From positions 1,849,501-1,913,500 of the forward strand of contig OZ037768.1 of NCBI GenBank assembly GCA_964035545.1: a stretch of DNA of 64,000 nt. The letters run 5' to 3'. The notes under the pieces were generated by a model. It was not told the DNA's origin, searched no databases, and saw nothing but the letters and a program-made list of their open reading frames with translations. The translations under genes were made by a program, and so were the position numbers. This DNA comes from Bugula neritina (lineage: Eukaryota; Bryozoa; Gymnolaemata; Cheilostomatida; Bugulidae). Shown piece by piece: positions 49,201 through 58,174 of the stretch. Position 1 is the first letter of the stretch. The number at the start of each line of letters is the position of its first letter.

Positions 49201-52200
49201 TAGTATAGCATGTTGATTATACCTTGCATTATAGTATAGCATGTTGATTATACCTTGTATTATAGTATAGTGTGTTGATTATACCTTGTATTATAGTATA
49301 GCATGTTGATTATACCTTGTATTATAGTATAGCATGTTGATTATACCTTGTATTATAGTATAGCATGTTGATTATACCTTGTATTATAGTATAGCATGTT
49401 GATTATACCTTGTATTATAGTATAGCATGTTGATTATACCTTGTATTATAGTATAGCATGTTGATTATACCTTGTATTATAGTATAGCATGTTGATTATA
49501 CCTTGTATTATAGTATAGCATGTTGGTTATACCTTGTATTATAGTATAGCATGTTGATTATACCTTGTATTATAGTATAGTGTGTTGATTATACTATAAT
49601 AATCATATATTACCAGTATATTACGTAGTATTACACTAACAGCGTATACTATTGATATTATAGTAATATCTAATAATTGCAGCCCATCAGATGCTACTGA
49701 TACAAGCAGCTCTCGCTTTGACCTTGAGGATGGCATGAGGTCACAGACTAGTACTGAAGAAATTCATTTCCCTACGAAACGAGATGACAGAGTTAGTTTT
49801 ACCGACTTTCTAATTATATAGCTGTAGTTTCATCACAAGTTGTGGTTCTAGTCATGCCTTTTCTACCATCTCTAGTGTCTTTACGGGAGATCTATATTCT
49901 CTATATCTACTATAGTCTCTATATCTACTGTTTGCTGTTTTTAGAGCTCGTTTGTTGACGAGATGCTGCCCTCAGTGAAAGCCGGCAAGTCGTATAGTAC
50001 CAGCGAGTTGGCCAAGTCCAAGACGTCCACCACGTATCACCGGCGCACCTCATCCGACTCGTACGGCGCGTGGAACACTGGCAATGTGTCTCCTATAGTC
50101 ATCGAGGTAAGATAACTTCCCTTCTATAGTCATTAAGGTGGAATAGTTTAGATCAGTATTTATTGCTAAAGAGCTAAAAGTATGTTATAGAGTATTATAT
50201 CAGAGTTTACTTGTTTTAGTTACAAAGCAGGAAACAAATTACCATTGCAGGCTTGAAGTCATAGTATTTCCGTTATCTGCTCGAAACATTTTCATAATTT
50301 TAACTTTAGGATTCTGTTGGTCATTATTTTTCCTTAGTAGTTGGATTTGTAATAAGCAAGGGTGTAGTTGTCCATGCCCAGTGTTGTGTGGCAGGTGTTA
50401 GCATGTATATATATAACAGGTATAAAGGTTGACTCAAGTAATAATATTATTAAAATGTTAGCATGTGGTCAGGAATATAAAAGGAAATGTTTTTCTAATC
50501 TCCAGGATGATCATTTCTCCACCAACAACTCAGTGTTAGCTGGTCGAGACACTGGGAACATAGTCAACGGCGCTAGTGATGTTGCTGAGACTATCAGCGC
50601 GGCCTTGACCCAAATTGCATCGCCATCCAAGTCTGCCATCAAACACAAGGCTAGCAAGTCGCTGATCGACATGGGGACAGAGCCTCTCACCACTAAGTCA
50701 AGGTCACTGAGTTGGCGGAGTGATGTGCGGGAGTCAGTAGCGCCCTCTACTGTCACGGTGACTCCCGTCAAGCAGAGTCAGTACACCGAGTCATTCAGCA
50801 GTCAGATCAGCTCTGCTGACTCGGCCATATCCCGCACCTCCATATCACCGATAGACACGGACCGAGCTTCCCTCCCTCGGTACACCATGTCGCTGCCACG
50901 GCAGCGCAAAGGGAAGTCTGTGAAAAAGATGAGATTCTCTAGTCTGCAGAATCCTTCAACTAAATATGATAGTTTGCCAAGAGTGAGTATAACAGGGCAC
51001 TATATTGTCTATATTCTGTAGATGTAGACAGTTGTCTATAATCCGTAGATGTAGACAGTTGTCTATATTCTGTAGATATAGACAGTTGTCTATATTCTGT
51101 AGATATAGACAGTTGTCTATATTCTGTAGATATAGACAGTTGTCTATAATCTGTAGGTGTAGGCAGTTGCCTATAATCTGTAGATGTAGACTGTTGTCTA
51201 TATTCTGTAGATGTAGACAGTTGTCTAAAGATTGTTAACATTTTGCTATAAATGCTACACAAAGTGTATCATAAGATATTAGATGTAGTGTACGTATCAA
51301 CGTGTCAGCAAGCATGTTATGTAGTACGAATATGTCAACAGGGGTATCAACAGGGGGTGTACGTTGATCTATACTATGTGCCAACAGGGGTGTATATTGA
51401 TCTATACTATGTGTCAACAGGGGGTTTACATAGCTCACATGGATGAGTTAGGTCAGGCAGCAGTACGTGCCATGAGAAGACAAGCCTCGAATGTGTCGTC
51501 TACTGACTCCCACTCCGTCTCTTCGCTCAGTAATTCTCCTGCCATTAAAAGTTCTTCCAAATCTAGCAAAGTTATCAGGTGTGTTGGCTTCAAATAACTA
51601 AATAATATGTTGATAAAAACAACTATTACGGTTTTAAATAGTAAAGTTTAGGAATAATTGGTGTGTGAAAAGTGTTTTATTATAACAATCATATTGATTA
51701 TTAAAATTATATAGTGTTATAGTAAAACGTGCAGCTTTATGAGAGTTATTCTCTCGTTTCCCCATGTTGCTGGTATTCCCTTACAGGACGTTAAGTGCTC
51801 AAGGTGATAAAGAGTTTCTATCAGATGTATGCAAATTATCCGATATTGAACAGCCTATGAAATTCTCTGACAGATATATGGGACTAGCCCTGCCATTGGA
51901 TGTTCTGGGTTTGTTTGAGGTTAGTACTCCCAGTACACTCTGTAGTACTCCCAGTACACTCTGTAGTAGTCACAGTACACTCTGTAGTACTCCCAGTACA
52001 CTCTGTAGTAGTCACAGTACACTCTGTAGTACTCCCAGTACACTCTGTAGTAGTCACAGTGCATTCTGTAGTAGTCACAGCACATACTGTAGTAGTCGCA
52101 GTGCATTCTGTAGTAGTCACAGTATATTCTGTAGTACTCACAGTACACTCTGTAGTAGTCCCAGTACACTCTGTAGTACTCACAGTACACTCTGTAGTAG

Positions 52201-53998
52201 TCACAGTACACTCTGTAGTAGTCACAGTACACTCTGTAGTACTCACGGTACACTCTGTAGTAGTCACAGTACACTCTGTAGTAGTCACAGTACACTCTGT
52301 AGTACTCACAGTACACTCTGTAGTAGTCACAGTACACTCTGTAGTACTCCCAGTACACTCTGTAGTACTCACAGTACACTCTGTAGTAGTCACAGTACAC
52401 TCTGTAGTACTCACAGTACACTCTGTAGTAGTCACGGTACATGTTGTAGTACTCACAGTACATGTTGTAGTACTCACAGTACACTCTGTAGTAGTCACAG
52501 TGCATTCTGTAGTAGTCACAGCACATACTGTAGTAGTCACAGTGCATTCTGTAGTAGTCACAGCACATACTGTAGTAGTCGCAGTGCATTCTGTAGTAGT
52601 CGCAGTTCAAATTATAAAGTTCTGCAAAATAATTTCATGGCTACTATAAGACATTCTTCAAGTTAATAATAGATTGAGTTTCAGTAAAGTTGCTGTACCA
52701 TGAGACATAACTCCCTGTTATTATGTCTCTCTCCATCAGCTAATCGGCTCAGCCAATGAGGACGAGGATTTTACTGGGAGTGATGGTGAAGTCGTTAAAA
52801 TGGTGAATGACTTGAAGCCAATTAGCAAAGGGGTTGAGGGGTTGGAGCTTCATTCCACCACTAACTGCCTACGGTGTGTGTCAGCGGAACCCGGCAGCAA
52901 AGAAACCGGCAGCTCTTGGAACCAGAAGTTCGACTCGTCAACATTTATTACTCATAGTGAAGGTATGCCTGTGTGCATCATGTGTGAAGGTATACCTGTG
53001 TGCAGCTTGTGTGAAGGTATACCTGTATGTATCATGTGTGGAGGTATACCTGTATGCATCATGTGTGAAGGTATACCTGTATGCATCATGTGTGAAGGTA
53101 TACCTGTGTGCAGCTTGTGTGAAGGTATACTTGTGTGTATCATGTGTGAAGTTATACCTGTGTGCATCATGTGTGAAGGTATACCTGTATGCATCTTGGT
53201 TTTAGCGGTTCATTGGCTCATAAAGCATCCAATTATCTGGAGGTGTATTTAATATATCTATTTTTTGCAACTGGTTGTTAATGAAGCATTTAATAAAATG
53301 AGGTGTTTTAGTTTTTTATAAGGATAAAATGGTGTGAAAACTGAATGGTAGAAATACAGCCCTCACTCCAATCACATATTCAGACGGTATATGATGATGT
53401 GTACGTTTCAAGTACATATTCTTGTCTTTCTGTAGTGACAGAAAAGCCGCCTGTCAAACAATCGCTTCTAAGGAAAGAATGCATCAAATTCATCACGACC
53501 ATTTGCAGCTCTATCGGTGTGAATGCGGCAGAAGAAGGTTTATTAAGGTGCGTCACCTCACCCCTTCCTCCTTTTCAGTCTCTTAGCCTGTGTTATGCTA
53601 GTAGTTTAGCCTGTGCTACTCACAATCATGGTGTTTGATAGGCTGAAAGAGCAGTTCCCCGACTTATTCAATGATCTCTGTCTCTACTCAGAAGTGTGTG
53701 CCATCCTCTCCAACTACAGCTTCCACCTTCCGGCTCGCAAATTCATCCAGGAACTTTTCCAGGAGACTAAGTTTGACGAGGTGAGACCCGAGTGTAAAAG
53801 TGCCGCCAAATTTATTCCCCAGTTTGTTTGTGTCTCTGAATTACTTATATTTATCCCCTTGTCTTTTCATTGATTTCCTTGTAAATAGTTGCTTATAACG
53901 CTTATGTTTGTTTTCCGCAGATACACTCTGGAGTTATTACCTCTCTGCAGATTGATACTAGCCAATCATGTTGTGATAAACACGGAGTCAGTAGCTAA
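35086..53998 (+). CDS. RICTOR: Rictor, scaffold subunit of mTORC2
   Basis: Rictor is the defining scaffold of mTOR complex 2, which phosphorylates AKT, SGK and PKC. I place 31 exons: 35086-35158, 35683-35730, 38021-38180, 38779-38910, 39177-39367, 39734-39906, 40688-40758, 41163-41428, 42278-42432, 42804-42884, 43045-43145, 43287-43470, 43706-43920, 44275-44473, 44952-45100, 45217-45343, 45604-45768, 46465-46620, 47347-47456, 47750-47933, 48556-48662, 48936-49145, 49683-49791, 49945-50106, 50506-50982, 51421-51578, 51787-51919, 52740-52962, 53436-53547, 53642-53780, 53921-53998. They join in phase to 1615 aa (human 1708). The N-terminal two thirds and the last 200 residues follow human Rictor; the Ser-rich middle is poorly conserved. 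The acceptors of exons 13 and 26 are ambiguous because they are duplicated. Confidence 0.93.
35881..36051 (+). repeat. 18-bp minisatellite, RICTOR intron 2
   Basis: About nine units of TCGTACTCAGGTAGACTC with CAG/GTAGAC steps, starting 150 bp after the exon 2 donor. Confidence 0.92.
36785..37222 (+). repeat. (TAC)n microsatellite, about 440 bp
   Basis: Nearly pure TAC/CTA triplets with a GCTGTTGTTGCTGCTGC island near 37140. Two long frames (poly-Thr and poly-Leu) are open across it; these are artefacts of a triplet repeat lacking stop codons in those frames. Confidence 0.96.
38181..38520 (+). repeat. 25-bp minisatellite with AG/GT steps, RICTOR intron 3
   Basis: About 13 units around GTACAGGTACATGTGTACT, beginning 10 bp after the exon 3 donor (TGTG/GTGAGTTTGCAG/GTACAT). 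Most units contain CAG/GTACAT, a 3' site fused to a 5' site. Later units carry CTCAGAGTGTGTT variants. Confidence 0.94.
40456..40680 (+). repeat. (AT)n and ATTATATCGTAT repeat, RICTOR intron 6
   Basis: Nearly pure AT dinucleotides from about 40497 to 40568, flanked by imperfect ATTATATCGTATAGT units, running up to the TTCTAG acceptor of exon 7. Confidence 0.93.
41421..41983 (+). repeat. 23-bp donor-containing minisatellite, RICTOR intron 8
   Basis: About 24 almost identical units of TAGCTGTGGTAAGTAACTCT plus ATA. The exon 8 end is CAGCTGTG and its donor GTGAGTAACTCTATA, so the array starts with the last 8 coding bases. Downstream copies carry GTAAGT, closer to consensus than the real GTGAGT. 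Confidence 0.97.
43165..43265 (+). repeat. CTATATACCTGC imperfect repeat, RICTOR intron 11
   Basis: Short imperfect units of about 11 bp (TATACCTGCTA, TATACCTCCTA) filling a 141-bp intron from about 25 bp after its donor. Confidence 0.85.
43706..43771 (+). repeat. RICTOR: Exact 33-bp tandem duplication in RICTOR exon 13
   Basis: GGAATATCTACTGTGTATGT plus 13 bp is repeated twice, encoding GISTVYVDMLK twice in frame. Both copies are preceded by AG (AGCAG, then CTGAAG), so the second start could also serve as an acceptor. Confidence 0.93.
43906..44042 (+). repeat. About 30-bp donor-containing minisatellite, RICTOR intron 13
   Basis: Four further imperfect copies of the exon 13 end and donor. 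GT sites lie at 43921 (real), 43950, 43981, 44009 and 44039, preceded by CTGCACAG, TTATACAG, TGTACAAGA, TTGCACAG and TTGCATAG, each followed by GTATGTGTTGARAATTT-like sequence. Confidence 0.9.
45790..46350 (+). repeat. CT-rich polypyrimidine tract, RICTOR intron 17
   Basis: About 560 bp that is almost pure C/T on the plus strand, with CTCCCTCC, CTCTCTCT and CCTTTATCCC blocks, starting about 20 bp after the exon 17 donor. Long Ser/Pro/Leu frames here are artefacts. Confidence 0.96.
46945..47330 (+). repeat. 27/32-bp minisatellite, RICTOR intron 18
   Basis: About 14 units of CATGTCAGGATACTGTGTAA plus TACATGT; a few carry an extra CATGT, giving 32 bp. It ends about 16 bp before the exon 19 acceptor. 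Confidence 0.95.
48375..48548 (+). repeat. GGTAACTATGTA repeat, RICTOR intron 20
   Basis: Imperfect units of about 15-18 bp (ATGTAGCCATGGTAACT) ending 8 bp before the exon 21 acceptor. CCATGG is palindromic. Confidence 0.9.
49146..49597 (+). repeat. 31-bp minisatellite from the RICTOR exon 22 donor
   Basis: About 14.5 units of ATGTTGATTATACCTTGTAT plus TATAGTATAGC. It starts exactly at the donor: exon GGCAA then GTATGTTGATTATACC. In the copies the donor is changed to GCATGT or GTGTGT. Confidence 0.95.
51010..51228 (+). repeat. 27-bp hairpin-forming minisatellite, RICTOR intron 25
   Basis: About eight units, each with GTCTATAT, TCTGTAG, ATATAGAC: an 8-bp perfect stem and 7-nt loop in the best copies. 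It starts about 25 bp after the exon 25 donor. Confidence 0.94.
51323..51420 (+). repeat. 33/34-bp acceptor-containing repeat before RICTOR exon 26
   Basis: AG acceptors at 51341, 51353, 51387 and 51420, each in CAACAG/GGG context. The last two intervals are 34 and 33 bp and hold GTGTATATTGATCTATACTA. The last AG is the chosen acceptor. Confidence 0.88.
51920..52612 (+). repeat. 21-bp minisatellite, RICTOR intron 27
   Basis: About 33 units of AGTACTCACAGTACACTCTG plus T, beginning 4 bp after the exon 27 donor (GAG/GTTAGTACTCCC). No stop codon occurs in several frames on both strands. The exon 27 frame continues through the whole array to a stop at 52664-52666. Confidence 0.96.
52740..53998 (+). 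other. RICTOR: RICTOR exons 28-31: conserved C-terminus
   Basis: Encodes about residues 1433-1615. NCLRCVSAEPG, LLRKECIKFITTICSS, LKEQFPDLFNDLCLYSEVC and FHLPARKFIQELFQE align with the last ~170 residues of human Rictor. In exon 28 a CLRC pair and a nearby His recall the zinc-binding C-terminal part proposed for human Rictor (inference). Confidence 0.88.
52954..53200 (+). repeat. 27-bp donor-containing minisatellite, RICTOR intron 28
   Basis: Nine units of GTATACCTGTGTGCATCATG plus TGTGAAG. GT donors lie at 52963 (real), 52990, 53017, 53044, 53071, 53098, 53125 and 53179; the copy at 53152 has lost its GT. The period is a multiple of 3 and the exon frame stays open (GIPVCIMCE per unit). Confidence 0.95.
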
Positions 53999-54041
53999 AC
54001 TTCTCCGTATCGCTGACTGCTGGCTCTACTAGTCCAACGAC

Positions 54042-54141
54042 TTGTTGGTCGTTAGTCGTCGGTGACTGTTTTATATATACTAGTTGTCAGTCGTCAGTGA
54101 CTGTTTTATATATACTAGTTGTTAGTCTTCAGTGACTGTTA
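54042..54141 (+). repeat. Three 37-bp copies in the RICTOR 3' UTR
   Basis: Units of GTCAGTGACTGTTTTATATA plus TACTAGTTGTYAGTC, about 45 bp after the stop codon. This is the only clear minisatellite I found that is outside an intron and in a likely UTR. Confidence 0.85.
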
Positions 54142-54918
54142 TTTCTGTGATTTGATGATTTACTTGATGCCTACATCACATATAATGTCTGATTGACTGT
54201 ACCATGCTGCTTTCTAAGAGGCCACGCTCATCACACTATATTCTTATGCTATTATTATATGTATATTATTACGCTACTATATATACTATCGCTATGATTA
54301 TGTATATTCATATACCAACAATCCGTCTCTGATTCACCTCGACACAAGGACACGTATCCCAGTGCCTTTAGTAGACATCCTCCAAGATAGCTTCCTCAGT
54401 CAGTTATTGGCTCTAGTTACTTATGTACATTCAGGCATAGTTTTCACATTATATTCCTGCTGTAAATACATACTGAAGTTATCTCCTCACTTTAAGTAAC
54501 TTCAGTATGTGTGTCATTTATCTACAGACTACATTTAAATTACAATTCTTGCTACTTCACAGCAGTCTTTCATACGATTGTTTGACCAATAAGGAATTAG
54601 GTTTGAAAGGTGCTGGAGTGTCACTCACTTCTGTGTGCTCAGCACCAACTAGTGGTAACTGATATCCAACCTGGTGCTCATTATTGCCCTTATTTAAATG
54701 ATGTACATTTTGTTTTTACCCATTAAATCGTTTTTGTGTAAGTTAAATATGTAATCAGTTGCAATGCATCTGTTGTGTTCCTGTCTTGAAAATTTAATTA
54801 TCTAGTCCATGTTGAAAGTTTGATAAAATATTTATTTTGTATCAAAAATTTTATAATTTCTTGTAGTTAATATTTTTTACTTGATAATATATATAATTGA
54901 GAATTTATAGAATAGTGT

Positions 54919-54924
54919 AATAAA
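54919..54924 (+). terminator. Candidate polyadenylation signal, RICTOR
   Basis: AATAAA about 920 bp after the RICTOR stop; a second one is at 54948. An ATTAAA near 54722 is an alternative. Confidence 0.35.
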
Positions 54925-55232
54925 ATGTTCAAATAGAAAAATATAAAAATAAATTAGTATGTATTATGCCAGACAATACATTTTGTTGCAGTGTACAAAG
55001 CTAAGCATTCCTATGATTGCTATTAGAGATTTCAGTAAACTACGACCTGACAGAAATCGTTCAGTCACTCTTTCTGCCAAAGCCATATTATAAAAATAGT
55101 TTTGGCTGACTAAATATAAATATTGTACGAGTATAAATCTGTGGCAGTGTGTATGGCATATTAGCTTCTCTAAAAATATAGTTTATCTAATGAGTATGTG
55201 GTGTGTTTGGAGTTGTCCCGCTTACAACAGTC

Positions 55233-58174
55233 TCAGCTGCTCAGTGCAACAAGACGGAGATTAGGCTGACTCTTAGTTACATGTGTAGACTGTGTTTCTG
55301 TAGGTGATCTAGGGGTGGGTAGAGGTGAGACCCCACCCTCAACATGTTCGTCTGCACTACTGTCACCGTTTAAAAACCTTTCTATTAATTTATTTACAAT
55401 AGTTGGCTGTTCCATCATGATCATGTGACTAGCCTCATCAACATAGTACAGCTCTGAAGTCATCAATGTCTGAAAAATGTGTAAGAGTTGCTTTAAAGGC
55501 TATGATTCAGAGTGATTTATGTTTTCATTAGCTTCAGTAAAGGTTGATCAACTGGGCATGTTTGTACGACTACATATATACAATATAAACGATACTGTAA
55601 AAATCATTTGGTTATTCAGAGAAAGTACATTTTTTCAGCTAGTTAGTTTTTATTATATCTTTAAAAAGATTTAAAACCTACCAAAAATTGTTAGCTGATA
55701 TTAATAATTTATCCCATCAACATATTTTTAACAATGTATGCTAATATTATTATAGGTCTATTTTTGGCTGCACAATTTATGTAGCAAAAACATCCACGGA
55801 TGTGTGACTAGATCTCGCATCGATATATTGCAGTATGGAGTAAGTATTCAAATAAAGTCACCTGATGCATTTGAAGGGTTGCTGACGCTGCCTCAAGTTG
55901 GTCATCAACGCCGTGTAGGAGGAGAGTTGGCTGAGAAATTTTGCTGTGAAATTCCTCATTCCCAGCCTCCCACCGCTGGCCTTTCATTGTGTATCTGAAA
56001 TATGTGCTATAGCTTTTTAGTCTGTAATTCATGCTAACATTCTATCAACTCGACGTTATATTTCATCTTCATTCTAACATTTCATGTGATCACTTGTTTA
56101 TTTCAAATGTTTTAAATACGCATAGATTTTTCATTGTAAAAATACTTTTTTTATATTTGTTCCAAGACAGTAGCAAAACACTACCTCTAGTGTTATCTAT
56201 AGTATATAGATGTTTAACTGAACTAAATCTACATAAAAAACCTATTTACATCCCATGATATTATCAGCATCTACTGACTGCTGTTCACATAATTATCTGC
56301 AATTTCATTTTTTTAAAAACCTATTTACAAAATAAGCTCCGTGTAACAGTATCAAATAGATTTCAATACAGTTCAAATAGTCTTAAAATCGTTCTATGTT
56401 ACCGTAAAACATATGGTGGAACATCAAATGCTTTTTCCTTATTGGGCAGATTTTTATTTTTTCTGTGAAACGCATTCCTAAAATAAAGCAATGAGAGTTT
56501 ATGAAATGGTATATGCCACACATCTGGGCTATTTATTGTCAAATTTTGTCTTTATAGATCAGCAACCTTTGACATTAGAAGCTGTTAGTCAGCAGTAGTA
56601 TAGTACACTTTAAGTATCAGCTCAGAAACTACATGTATTACACACTTACTTATAGAATAGTCTGCTCAGTGCTGGTCTCAAACATGACAAGAAGAAGGAG
56701 GGGAGAGAGAGGACCCCTGCTTGAGGTCCTAAAGCCACAGGAGCTCCCCCACTTATTAGCACCAGTTTTGATATCTTGTCTTGTCTTTGAGAAGCAAGAT
56801 AGGCGGCAAACGATGTTCTAAATATAACAAAACGAATTACAGTATGACAAGGTCTGTATTACAATATTACAAAGTATGTATTATATAATATACAAAGTAT
56901 GTACAAATATAATATATATTGGGATAAGTTGACCCTAGCAAGCGTTTACCTATTTATTGCCATACATTTAAAGCACAGAAATTTAGCAGTTATACATGTA
57001 TATAGGTAGATTATATATATGAATGTATCTATAAATGTATATCTACATATTGTTACTTTATATAGATATACTTATATATGACCCAAGGCTCAAAAATAGT
57101 TAGTTTCATATTATCAAAACTTGTTTAATCAATTTTTTTAAAAAGTTTGCTTTGAATAAAGTTTTTATCAACAAAGTAAAATTTCCAACTCACCCATAGG
57201 AATGCCCGACAATCACATTGATGTCTTTACACATCTGGTCAAACACGTCAAGACAATGTTTCCTCATGCTCTCAAAGGTGTACAAACTACACTTATTAGG
57301 AGCACTACTGAATCCATGACCTATTAAATCAGGGGCTATGACATGGTACCCCCTCTTGGAGAAATATTGCAGCTGAGAGCCCCAAACATCACTGCTGCCA
57401 CCCACACCGTGTATAAATATTAGAGCTTTGCTGTCAGAACTTCCTGACGTCTCATGATTAGGCTCCAAGCAGCGAACTCTTAACTTTACATCTTCCTCTG
57501 TAGTTATCTTTAAATAGTGAGTAATATTTTACTATCACAGCAGCAATGTGTAGTAGTATTTTGTGTATCGAAAATAATTTAAAGATTTGCATACAAAGCA
57601 ATCTTTTGACTATTAAATTTTATATCTTACTATAAATTTATTTGTGTACTGCAATAATTTAAAAATTTTACCTTTAAAATCATGCTGTTATAAACATATT
57701 TGAACAGCATACTCTTAAGTGTTGGAGTTTAACACCAATGTTAGTATTGGCAGAGTGCAACAATTTTAAGCTTCTAATTAGTTTAGAGCAGTCTAAATTC
57801 TACTAAAATTTTATACAACCAAGCAACTTTTTAAAGAAAACAATAAAAGTTAGTGTAGTGTGACATGGTTATCACTCTCAACAAACTTAACAAACCCTCA
57901 CTAGTTTTACTAGTACCCATACTAGAAGCAATTTAAAGAGCAATAAATTTAATGCAGAATCACAAAATAACATAAACTATTGACCTTTTGCAGTTACTGC
58001 TATTTAATACTTAATTTTAATTTTGAAAAAAAAACAATCACAAATATACACAACAAAAAGTACGAAAATTTATGAGTACTCAAGTCTCAACCATCAACAA
58101 GCAAAACATACCCACTGTGTTTCTTTGTCATTGTGATCGTTAGGAGATATCTTATTTAGTTTGGAAGTTGTCAT
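55233..58174 (-). CDS. ABHD8: ABHD8-type alpha/beta hydrolase
   Basis: Six minus-strand exons join in frame: 58174-58112, 57507-57194, 56817-56650, 56477-56403, 55994-55862, 55469-55233, giving 329 aa. The fold is clear: oxyanion motif FIHGVGG (52-58), APDLIGHGFSSAP (79-91), nucleophile elbow GHSYG (122-126, Ser124), acid in HGVDDQ (Asp237 or 238) and DEASHMIMME with His266. The GxSxG context, SSAP, SGGAP and the C-terminal strand order match vertebrate ABHD8, not ABHD4/5. Human ABHD8 is about 439 aa; the missing length is its low-complexity N-terminus, here only about 50 residues. The substrate is unknown. The first exon (21 codons, ATG at 58174) rests on splice sites and phase only and is the weakest part. 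Confidence 0.85.
57508..58111 (-). other. ABHD8 intron 1
   Basis: A 604-bp AT-rich intron with GTATGT donor and TTTAAAG acceptor, both in phase 0. The acceptor has a weak pyrimidine tract. No repeat or gene seen. Confidence 0.55.

Larger units (their letters stand above)
49683..51919 (+). other. RICTOR: RICTOR exons 23-27: Ser/Thr-rich regulatory region
   Basis: Encodes about residues 1086-1432, rich in Ser, Thr, Arg and Lys, with basophilic kinase-like motifs (YHRRTSSDSY, TKSRSLSWRS). Only the end is clearly conserved (DRYMGLALPLDVLGLFE, human YIGLALPVDI). In human this part holds most phosphorylation sites; I could not identify the equivalent of T1135 with confidence. Confidence 0.8.
53999..55232. 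other. Convergent RICTOR / ABHD8 3' region
   Basis: AT-rich 1.2 kb between two stop codons on opposite strands. It should hold both 3' UTRs. On the plus strand AATAAA occurs at 54919; on the minus strand AATAAA occurs at 54831-54836, so the transcripts could overlap tail-to-tail. No other gene seen. Confidence 0.5.

Noticed and set aside
51421-51440. ACATAG/CTCACATGG as the acceptor of RICTOR exon 26
   Set aside because: It puts the exon in a frame with a stop (ATGAGTTAG) after a phase-0 donor; CAACAG/GGGGTTTAC keeps the frame open.
51884-52649. 225-250 codon open frames on both strands (TVHSVV, TTTECTV, YYRVYC repeats)
   Set aside because: All come from the 21-bp intronic array, whose period is a multiple of 3; only the read-through of exon 27 was kept as a finding.
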